From: an uncultured Eubacteriales bacterium
GTDB taxonomy: Bacteria; Bacillota; Clostridia; Oscillospirales; CAG-272
Length of the DNA stretch: 27,901 bases
Direction: 5' to 3'
NCBI GenBank assembly: GCA_934503195.1
Contig: CAKSVM010000042.1
Location: forward strand, 1 to 27,901
A program made the position numbers and the translations under genes. The notes beneath the pieces are model-generated. The model was given only the letters and a program-made list of their open reading frames with translations. It was not told where the DNA came from and searched no databases. Position 1 is the stretch's first letter, and each line of letters opens with the position of its first letter. This document shows, one piece after another, positions 6,496 to 13,766 of the stretch.

Positions 6496-9242
6496 TTTTT
6501 CTTTGTGATGAGCTTGTACAATTCATGCAGTCCGAGTGTCAATGTGGGGATGATTCCACAGCAGATTGACGGAATCAGGCTAAGCCGGGTGACACCGAGA
6601 ATTGCGCCGAACGCGGGGAAGAGCAGCGCGGCCGCGATCGTTCCGACGAGTACCAGAATGAAGAGCGCGTAAATGATGTTCAGGCGCAGATTCGCCGCGA
6701 AAATCGATTTATCGCTCGCGTATTCGGTCAGATTTATCAGCTGGCAGATTGTGAAACTGATGAAACATATTGACATATATTCGCTCGGATTTAACACATA
6801 TCCGAAAAGTTTCACAAAAGTCGGAAGCGACAGAATTGTTACCGCTTCGAACAAAGCGAAGAGAATCGGGCGGATGTTGACCGTCAGGAATTTGTCGAGA
6901 GCCTTTTCAGCGTCGTCGTGAATCGTCAGCGCGTCGTGCGGCGGCTTCGAGAACGCGGCGCAGATGACCGCCGCGAAGTCGAGAATCAGTCCGCCGTAGC
7001 AGAGCTGAACCGGATTCAAAGTCTCCATTCCGACAAAAATCGCGCCTAAGGCCAGAAAAATTCGTGCAAACTGCGTGGTTACGAGATAACGGACGACCCG
7101 CAGAAGGCCTTTGTAGATCGAACGCGAATATTCGAGAGCCGAAATAACCGCCGAAAATCCGCCGTCGCCGCGCTCGTCCGCGTCCGAAACGACGACGTCC
7201 GAGATGAATTTGAGCGCTTCGGAGTCGAAAGTTTTGCCGTGCGCGCCGACAATCCGCGAATACGCGGGCGTCTGGCGCGATTTTATGTCGATTCCCGAGC
7301 GGCTGGCCTTCGGCGAAATCGTCACGGCCTGCGCGAAACCGACGTCCGCGCGTTTGAGAAGCAGCGCACCGTTGATTCCGCCCGCTAACAATCCGACTTT
7401 TTTGCCGTCCGCACGCATCATTCCGACGATTTCGGCGAGATCGCGCGCCGAAATTCCGCAATACATATTGTATAACGGCAGATTCGCGCGCAAAAGATCG
7501 CGGCTCATCGAGAGCATCCGACCCTCGGTGAGAATTTCGCGCTCGTCCTTGATGATTCCGACCGACATCGCGATGTATTTGTCGCTTTCAGTGAAGCGGT
7601 CGGTCGTCAGAATCACGCTGATTCCGGCGGCGCGGGCGCGCGCGACCGTCTGCGCGATGCCCGGCTGGAGCGGTTCGCGAATCGCGATGAACCCTTCAAG
7701 CGTCAGGTCGCTCTGAATCGCGCCGATCCTTTGCAGGTTATTATAGCCAGTAACTCCGGTCGCGAGTGCGCAAACTTTGTAGTTTTCGCGCATAAGACTC
7801 TGCGCCGCGCCGAGAAATTCGAGCCGGTCCTCGCTCGACATCCGGTAAATCGCCGCGCGCTCGGAGTAGTATTCGCAGGCGTTCAGGATCTCCTCGGGGT
7901 CGCCGCGGCAGACCGCCATGTAGCGGCGATCGGTGTCGAGCGTCAGCGTCGTCTCAAATTTCGACGCGCCGCCGGCCGCCATGTGCTCGATTATCGGGTA
8001 AGAGCGGTCAATATTAGAATTGTAGAGCCCTAGCTCGGACGCGAGTTCAATCAGAGCTTCTTCGTCGGCCGTTATTTTGCGTGATGAAGAGTTCAGATTC
8101 GTTAAACCTGCGCCGTAAATTCCGGTCGAAATGACGCCGCTGAGGATCGTTCCACGGAAATTGTCGAGCCGATCGCGATCGGTCGCCGTGAAAAGCCGCC
8201 GCGGAATGTAAATTTTCTCGGCGTGCGAATGTGACTGGGTAATCATACCATCTATGGGGATTATCAGACAGTCGAGTTCGCGCAGTTCTTCGAGTTTTTC
8301 GGCGTTTTTGATCAGCGCGCCGACGTTGACGTCCTTGCGCCGCTTCATCGCGTTGAAAATTCCACAGCCGATAATTATGTATCCGAACGCAGTGAACAGC
8401 TCGGCCATCGACGCCGCCGCGAGCGAAAGTCCGGTCATCACGACGTCAAATATGCTATTATCTACAAGATTATTGCTTGATTTGACAAAAAGTTCGGCGA
8501 TAACGACGACAAAAATCATCAGAAGCATCGTCAGACTCCACGTTTTGCAGTAGCCGCGGAGCTTCGACAAAATGCGAAGATTCTCGTGCGTGACGATCGG
8601 CTTGAGGTCGTGTTCGGTGGCAACTGTAGAGCTGCCCGTCGCGACGACCATCGCGCGGCCGTTTCCGGCTGTTACTATAGTTGTAGCAAAAGCCATGTTC
8701 AGCTGCTCGCCCGGCTTCAGACCGGGGCGGAAAACCGCGAAATTCGGGTCCTTTCGCACCGAACTGACGTTGCCCGTCAAAGTTCCTTCATTTATATAAA
8801 GGCCGTCGGCGGCGAAAATCCGGCAGTCGGCCGGTACGATGTCGCCCGCCGAGAGGAAAATCACGTCGCCGGGGACGAGCGCGCGCATATCGAGGAGCGC
8901 GAGCTTGCCGTCGCGAAGCACCTTCGCGGTCGGCAGGGAATAGGCCTCCATCCCCTCGAGGACACGCTGGGCTTTTACAAATGTAAATATCGCCGCGACG
9001 TGATTCAGAATCACCATTAGCGCGATCGCGCCCGCCGTGACCAGCAGGATCAGCGACGCGTAATCGGTGTTCATTTTCTTTCGATATTCGAAGAATTTGC
9101 TGATTTCGGTAGGATATACCGTGTTTGAGCCGTATTTTTTGCGCAGTTTGACGACTTTTTCGCGGCTCAGACCCCGGCCGCGGTCGGCTTCGAATCGGTG
9201 TTCGATCTGTTCGAGCGAACGGTCGTACCAGCTCTCAGTCAT
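6492..9242 (-). CDS. Catalytically degenerate P-type ATPase homologue (PMCA/SERCA-like)
   Basis: A 916-residue membrane protein with the layout of a P2-type cation ATPase: N-terminal segment ending in GLSREKV and YGSNTV, a membrane region near 60-90, actuator domain with VPGD (123-126), TM3-TM4 (about 235-295), P and N domains (about 310-690), and C-terminal TM5-TM10 with NPVQL (743-747). Each catalytic motif is lost. TGES is TGNV (156-159). The TM4 PEGL site reads MAEL (279-282). DKTGTLT is replaced by IPIDGMIT (328-335) with no phosphorylatable Asp-Lys pair. The GDGVND hinge motif is GGINGA (621-626). DPPR is REPL (522-525). D755 of TM6 remains. The frame is intact, so the protein is presumably made and folded but should not hydrolyse ATP by the P-type cycle. 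Its ATG lies 1 nt after the clpE-like stop. A regulatory, sensory or scaffolding membrane role is possible; none is shown. Confidence 0.85.
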   Translation of the reverse strand: MTESWYDRSLEQIEHRFEADRGRGLSREKVVKLRKKYGSNTVYPTEISKFFEYRKKMNTDYASLILLVTAGAIALMVILNHVAAIFTFVKAQRVLEGMEAYSLPTAKVLRDGKLALLDMRALVPGDVIFLSAGDIVPADCRIFAADGLYINEGTLTGNVSSVRKDPNFAVFRPGLKPGEQLNMAFATTIVTAGNGRAMVVATGSSTVATEHDLKPIVTHENLRILSKLRGYCKTWSLTMLLMIFVVVIAELFVKSSNNLVDNSIFDVVMTGLSLAAASMAELFTAFGYIIIGCGIFNAMKRRKDVNVGALIKNAEKLEELRELDCLIIPIDGMITQSHSHAEKIYIPRRLFTATDRDRLDNFRGTILSGVISTGIYGAGLTNLNSSSRKITADEEALIELASELGLYNSNIDRSYPIIEHMAAGGASKFETTLTLDTDRRYMAVCRGDPEEILNACEYYSERAAIYRMSSEDRLEFLGAAQSLMRENYKVCALATGVTGYNNLQRIGAIQSDLTLEGFIAIREPLQPGIAQTVARARAAGISVILTTDRFTESDKYIAMSVGIIKDEREILTEGRMLSMSRDLLRANLPLYNMYCGISARDLAEIVGMMRADGKKVGLLAGGINGALLLKRADVGFAQAVTISPKASRSGIDIKSRQTPAYSRIVGAHGKTFDSEALKFISDVVVSDADERGDGGFSAVISALEYSRSIYKGLLRVVRYLVTTQFARIFLALGAIFVGMETLNPVQLCYGGLILDFAAVICAAFSKPPHDALTIHDDAEKALDKFLTVNIRPILFALFEAVTILSLPTFVKLFGYVLNPSEYMSICFISFTICQLINLTEYASDKSIFAANLRLNIIYALFILVLVGTIAAALLFPAFGAILGVTRLSLIPSICCGIIPTLTLGLHELYKLITKKK

Positions 9243-9243
9243 A

Positions 9244-11580
9244 TCAGATGAAGGTGAAGGTCAGCTCGGTTTCGGTCGCGTCGACGCCGATCGCTTCGAG
9301 CTTCTTTTCGTAGTGCGAAATGATTTCCTCGGCGATCTTGTCCTCGACATTTGTCTGGATAAACCGACGGAGATTGCGCGCGCCGTACTTCTTCGAGAAG
9401 GCTTTTTTCGCGATGAAACCGAGCGCGGCGTCGGTGAACTTCACCTTGATCGACTTTTCGGCCAGCGCGGCGGCGAGCTCGTTCATCATGATTCGTGCGA
9501 TATCGACAAAATCCTTCTCGTCGAGCGAACGGAATGTGATGATTTCGTCAATTCTGTTGAGGAATTCGGGGCGGAGGAATTCGCCCAGAGCCTTTTCGGT
9601 CTTGTTTTCGGCGGCTGTCGTACTGCTCTGATTGAATCCGGCGTACCCGGTTCCGGTCGAGGATCCGGCGTTCGTCGTCATGACGAGAATTGTGTTTTCG
9701 AAATTAACGGTTTTTCCGTGCGAATCGGTGATCTTTCCATCGTCAAGAATCTGTAAAAGAATGTTCATGACATCGGGATGCGCCTTTTCAATTTCGTCGA
9801 AAAGCACAACCGAGTACGGATGACGGCGAATCTTTTCGGTCAGCTGACCAGCCTCGTCGTATCCGACGTAGCCGGGAGGGGAACCGATGATCTTCGAAAC
9901 CGCGTGCTTCTCCATGTACTCCGACATATCGAGACGGATCAGCGCGTCGGGAGAGCTGAAGAGGTCGCTGGCGATCGTTTTGACGAGTTCGGTTTTTCCG
10001 ACTCCGGTCGGGCCGGCGAAGATGAACGAAACCGGCTTGCGCTTTGCCGTGACCCCGGCGCGGCCGCGTTTGATCGCGCGGACGACGGCCGAAACCGCCT
10101 CGTCCTGACCGACGATGTGCTGTTTTATCCGCGTTTCGAGCTTGTCGAGACGCAGGAATTCGCTTTCGCTGATTGTAGTAGCCGGGACTCCGGTCCAGAT
10201 TTCGACCACTTTCGCGAGGTCGTCGAGGGTTACTTCTACATTTGACTTGGCTTCTTCGAGCGTTGTGAGCTTGTCCTGAAGCTTGATTTCATTCGTTTTC
10301 AGATCGGCCAACTTTTCGTAATAACTATTGTCCTGCGATGGCAATTTGCTCTCAAGCTCGTCGGCATCCGAATGATTTTTGTCAAGTTCGCTCTTGATTT
10401 CGTTGTATTCCTTAAGCACCGGGGAGGTCAGCGCGACGTGCGCAGCCGCCTCGTCGATGAGGTCGATCGCCTTGTCGGGCAGGAAACGGTCGGTGATGTA
10501 GCGTTCTGAGAGCGAAACCGCGCGGCGCGCGATGTCGTCCGGGATCTTCACCTGATGGAAATCCTCATAATAATGCTTGATTCCGAGAATAATCTGTTCG
10601 GCGTCCTCGATCGACGGCTCGTCGACGATTACCGGCTGGAAGCGGCGTTCGAGCGCGGCGTCCTTTTCGATGCTCTTGCGGTATTCGTTGAGCGTCGTCG
10701 CGCCGATGACCTGAATTTCGCCGCGGGAAAGCGCGGGTTTCAGGATGTTCGCGGCGTTCATCGAGCCTTCGGCCTCGCCCGCGCCGACAATGTTGTGGAC
10801 TTCGTCGATGACGAGGATGACGTTGCCCTGCTCCTTGACTTCGTTTATGAGACCAAGAATTCGCGACTCAAACTGTCCGCGGAACTGCGTTCCGGCGACG
10901 AGTGCGGTCAGGTCGACGAGGTAAATCTGCTTGTCGAGCAGCTTTTCGGGGACCTCGTGCGCGACGATTTTCTGCGCGAGAGCCTCGGCGATCGCGGTTT
11001 TTCCGACGCCCGGCTCGCCGATCAGGCAGGGATTGTTCTTCTGGCGGCGGCAGAGGATTTGGATGACGCGCGTCAGCTCGCGGTCGCGGCCGACGATGTT
11101 GTCGAGTCTGCCCTCGGCGGCCTTCGTGCAGAGATTCTGGCAGTAGGTGTTGAGAAATTTTGTCTTCAGATTGCCATTATTTGCCTTCTTTGTCTGATTC
11201 TGCATTCCCGCCGTGGCCTGTCCGAACATCTGCGACATATCGCGGAAGGCTTTTCCAAAGTCAATTGTCGGCGTTTTGCTCTGATTCGGATCATTATCAT
11301 CGACATTTTTGTTATTTTCCTCCTCGGCGATCTTCTGGAGATGCTCGGGACTCATGTTCGGGATTATTTCGGGGGCCGGCATCGAGTCGAGCGGGAGATC
11401 AGACAATTCGTCGATCTGCTCGGGCGAAACTCCCATTTTGTCGAGTATGTCGTTGACGGGTTTGATGCCCAGCTCTTTCGCGCATTTCAGGCAGATTCCC
11501 TCGGTCACTGACTGACCGTTTTCGATTTTTGTCACATAGACAACCGCCACTCGTTTGTGGCACCTTGCACACATTTCCAT
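9244..11580 (-). CDS. ClpE-like AAA+ unfoldase with N-terminal zinc finger
   Basis: A 778-residue class I Clp/Hsp100 ATPase that unfolds proteins, normally for ClpP. The N-terminus carries a treble-clef-like zinc site, C4xxC7 and C30xxC33, as in ClpE and McsA, in place of the Clp_N repeats of ClpC. After a low-complexity linker (about 60-140), AAA+ domain 1 has Walker A GEPGVGKT (188-195) and Walker B VILVIDE (254-260). A short charged middle coiled-coil region spans about 390-450. Domain 2 has Walker A GPTGVGKT (523-530), Walker B VVLFDE (591-596) and the NRIDEI sensor segment. The ClpP-docking loop aligns as AGF (647-649), close to the usual [LIV]GF. Start ATG at 11580 has AAGGAG about 12 nt upstream, a long spacing. 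No ctsR or mcsB lies nearby. clpP is not in the window. Confidence 0.9.
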   Translation of the reverse strand: MEMCARCHKRVAVVYVTKIENGQSVTEGICLKCAKELGIKPVNDILDKMGVSPEQIDELSDLPLDSMPAPEIIPNMSPEHLQKIAEEENNKNVDDNDPNQSKTPTIDFGKAFRDMSQMFGQATAGMQNQTKKANNGNLKTKFLNTYCQNLCTKAAEGRLDNIVGRDRELTRVIQILCRRQKNNPCLIGEPGVGKTAIAEALAQKIVAHEVPEKLLDKQIYLVDLTALVAGTQFRGQFESRILGLINEVKEQGNVILVIDEVHNIVGAGEAEGSMNAANILKPALSRGEIQVIGATTLNEYRKSIEKDAALERRFQPVIVDEPSIEDAEQIILGIKHYYEDFHQVKIPDDIARRAVSLSERYITDRFLPDKAIDLIDEAAAHVALTSPVLKEYNEIKSELDKNHSDADELESKLPSQDNSYYEKLADLKTNEIKLQDKLTTLEEAKSNVEVTLDDLAKVVEIWTGVPATTISESEFLRLDKLETRIKQHIVGQDEAVSAVVRAIKRGRAGVTAKRKPVSFIFAGPTGVGKTELVKTIASDLFSSPDALIRLDMSEYMEKHAVSKIIGSPPGYVGYDEAGQLTEKIRRHPYSVVLFDEIEKAHPDVMNILLQILDDGKITDSHGKTVNFENTILVMTTNAGSSTGTGYAGFNQSSTTAAENKTEKALGEFLRPEFLNRIDEIITFRSLDEKDFVDIARIMMNELAAALAEKSIKVKFTDAALGFIAKKAFSKKYGARNLRRFIQTNVEDKIAEEIISHYEKKLEAIGVDATETELTFTFI

Positions 11581-11608
11581 GTAGAATATTCACTCCTTTT
11601 GTGGATGG

Positions 11609-12322
11609 TTACTTAAATATTATCATTGCCTGCTCGTAAAAGAACTTGACAATGACCGAGCCGTCGATGACCGATTGGTTGAAAATTTCGGGTTTGACGG
11701 CGTTGAGAGCTTTGATCAGGCCGACCGAGAGGTTTGCGATGACCAGCGAACCGACCGCCGCGCTCGCGACGCCGAAGAGAAATCCGAGAAATCTGTTCAG
11801 CGTTGAAAGTACCGGGAGGCGGCAGATCAGGTCGAGCAGGAAAGTTATGAGCTTTAACAAAATCAGTGCGCCGAAGAAGACCGAAATCGCCGCGAGAACC
11901 TCGCTGACCGCCTTTGAGGTCGGGGAAGCGATGTGTTCCGAGAGACTTTTTATGGCTGTATTGTCATCCTCAGGCTGGAATTCCAGATAATAGGAAGAAA
12001 TTTCGTCGAGATCAATGCCGAATCGCGACGCGATTGCTTCGAGCGCGTCGGGCCGATCCTCGAGAATCTTTGAAAATTCGATCCGCTGGCCGCCCGCCGT
12101 GACGAGGTCGGTAAGCGAGGTTTCGACGATGCCGTCGACCCAGCCGCCGACGAAATTTTCCTCATAGATGCCCGCGACCTTCGGCGTGAAGACGAACGCC
12201 GCGATGACCGCGAGGATCAGCGAGACGAAGCCCATAACGGACTTAACAAAACCGCGCGAAATGCCCGAATAAATCGCGGCAATCACGACAATTATGATCA
12301 AAATGTCAAGAAACAGACTCAT
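11609..12322 (-). CDS. CvpA-family membrane protein
   Basis: A 237-residue protein with about four membrane segments: two near the N-terminus (about 4-20 and 29-47) and two near 140-165 and 180-205, separated by a hydrophilic stretch at about 55-135. The N-terminal pattern (hydrophobic helix, YSGISRGFVKSV, hydrophobic helix) is that of the CvpA/colicin V production family. Roles of Bacillota homologues are poorly defined. It overlaps the upstream DUF5711-like gene by 17 bp, so the two are coupled, and ends 28 nt before the clpE-like gene. Confidence 0.8.
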   Translation of the reverse strand: MSLFLDILIIIVVIAAIYSGISRGFVKSVMGFVSLILAVIAAFVFTPKVAGIYEENFVGGWVDGIVETSLTDLVTAGGQRIEFSKILEDRPDALEAIASRFGIDLDEISSYYLEFQPEDDNTAIKSLSEHIASPTSKAVSEVLAAISVFFGALILLKLITFLLDLICRLPVLSTLNRFLGFLFGVASAAVGSLVIANLSVGLIKALNAVKPEIFNQSVIDGSVIVKFFYEQAMIIFK

Positions 12323-13574
12323 TACGCGCCTCCGTGTAAAAATAATTTTCGTTGAAATCTTTGGGCGTGAAGGTCAGCGCGTAGTTGTTCATTGCGAGAA
12401 GGAACGAATCCGCGTCGATCGGCAATAGCGCAAAACCATCAGAATTTGCTTCGACCGTGCCGATTTTTTTGTTCAAAAGGTTTACCCGCGTGACGTTTCC
12501 GCCAGCCAGAACGAAAATGTAATCGCCGGTTTCGTCGTGCGAAATGTCGGCAAGCTTGCCGTCGAATTCGCCGTCGTAGACGGTTTTTCCGGTCGGGTCG
12601 GTGATGAGCAGGCGGTAGCTGTTTCCGATTATTCCACTGTTGTAGACCTGCGTCAGGTATTTTTTCGAGCAGTCGGCCATGACGAGCGTCGATTGATGCT
12701 TGTTACTCGTCAGAAGCGACAAATCTGAGTCAAAATATTTTGTGGAATCGTCGGTTATTACTGAAAATCCGCCGTCCATGTAGTCGAGCGAATAGCCGAT
12801 TCCTGAGAAGGTCGCCGACTTGCGAACTGTGTCGTGACCGATTGTAATCAGATCTATATTTGTAAAATAATTGCCGTTTTCGCTTCCGGTCGTCATGATC
12901 GCGATTTCCTTGCCGTCCGAGCTGAGTTTTACGTCCGTAAGATAATTCTCGCGGAGGATGCGCGTCGTCAGTTTGAAGTTAGAATCGTAAACTTCGACAG
13001 CTGTACGATATTCGCGCGTCGAGGTCGCGATCGCGAAGCTGCCCGTGTCCGAAATATCGCCGTCGGTGATCGAATAGTCGGTCGTGCCTGACGTCAGCTT
13101 CGAAAACGTGTTGTAGACCGAAAACGAGCTGCCGAAGAGGTCGTAGCAGAACGCAAATTTGTTTGAGACACGAAGAATCGGGTCGTTATACTTGATCGAC
13201 TCGGTCATGATTGTGTTTCCCCGCGAGTCGTAGAGGTAGTAGCCGTTCGGCGAAAGGTAGCACAAATCGCCCAGAAAAAGTTCGAGCCGGATTTTATCGC
13301 CCGAGGAATAATTGATTTTTGGGGCCGAAATCGTCGTCTCGGTATTGGTGAAACTGACGAATTTCATCAGATATTGCAGATTCTCGACCGTGATTTCGCT
13401 GCGGTTAAAGGCGACGGTCGACAGCAGAAAGACGATCAGCAGGAGAAAAGTGACGTATTTCGCGAAACGGAAGCGTTTCGCTATGCCCGTAAAGTATTCA
13501 TTTGTATCTGGACTTTTCGACCTATGAAAATTGTCCGCGGATTTGTCCGGGATTTTCTCGGGAGCCTGAGCCAT
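12306..13574 (-). CDS. DUF5711-like single-pass membrane protein with beta-propeller-like ectodomain
   Basis: About 422 residues. A short cytoplasmic tail (1-37) is followed by one transmembrane helix (about 38-55, with VTFLLLIVFLL) and a large domain rich in repeated beta-strand units such as LYDSRGNTI, VYDSNFKL, LSSDGKEIAI and LLITDPTGKTV, suggesting a propeller of six or more blades. This matches the clostridial DUF5711 type; function unknown. I choose the ATG at 13574, which has GGCGGTG 6-7 nt upstream. The longer frame begins at a TTG at 13625 upstream of the -10 box, so it cannot be transcribed from this promoter. The ATG at 13598 would leave almost no leader. First gene of the minus-strand operon. 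Confidence 0.75.
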   Translation of the reverse strand: MAQAPEKIPDKSADNFHRSKSPDTNEYFTGIAKRFRFAKYVTFLLLIVFLLSTVAFNRSEITVENLQYLMKFVSFTNTETTISAPKINYSSGDKIRLELFLGDLCYLSPNGYYLYDSRGNTIMTESIKYNDPILRVSNKFAFCYDLFGSSFSVYNTFSKLTSGTTDYSITDGDISDTGSFAIATSTREYRTAVEVYDSNFKLTTRILRENYLTDVKLSSDGKEIAIMTTGSENGNYFTNIDLITIGHDTVRKSATFSGIGYSLDYMDGGFSVITDDSTKYFDSDLSLLTSNKHQSTLVMADCSKKYLTQVYNSGIIGNSYRLLITDPTGKTVYDGEFDGKLADISHDETGDYIFVLAGGNVTRVNLLNKKIGTVEANSDGFALLPIDADSFLLAMNNYALTFTPKDFNENYFYTEARNESVS

Positions 13575-13611
13575 CAGCTTCACCGCCTTTCGCGCCATTT
13601 CGATAAGAGAT

Positions 13612-13640
13612 ATTATATCATACAAATATTAAATACGCAA
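13612..13640 (-). promoter_or_regulatory. Promoter of the minus-strand operon
   Basis: On the minus strand: -35 TTGCGT (13640-13635), 17-bp spacer, -10 TATAAT (13617-13612) preceded by TGA, an extended -10. Transcription should start near 13605, giving a leader of about 31 nt to the ATG at 13574. Confidence 0.85.
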
Positions 13641-13658
13641 TCGATAATCGTGAACGTC

Positions 13659-13679
13659 AGATTAACAAAGAGTTAATCT
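13659..13679. promoter_or_regulatory. Inverted repeat between divergent promoters (candidate operator)
   Basis: AGATTAAC (13659-13666) and GTTAATCT (13672-13679) form a perfect 8-bp inverted repeat around AAAGA. It lies 18 bp beyond the -35 of the minus-strand operon and 22 bp before the -35 of polA, so one bound dimer could affect both. The binding protein is unknown. Confidence 0.5.
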
Positions 13680-13701
13680 ATTTCAAACTCATCGAAATCT
13701 G

Positions 13702-13730
13702 TTGACGAAACCGGAATTTTGAGTTATAAT
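13702..13730 (+). promoter_or_regulatory. polA promoter
   Basis: -35 TTGACG (13702-13707), 17-bp spacer, -10 TATAAT (13725-13730), no TGn. The Shine-Dalgarno AAAGGAG (13752-13758) precedes the ATG at 13767. Confidence 0.9.
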
Positions 13731-13766
13731 TAAAACAGAAAAATCGAATTCAAAGGAGAAAAAACA

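Noticed and set aside
13575..13625. TTG start at 13625 for the DUF5711-like gene
   Set aside because: It lies upstream of the -10 box, so the transcript from this promoter would not contain it.
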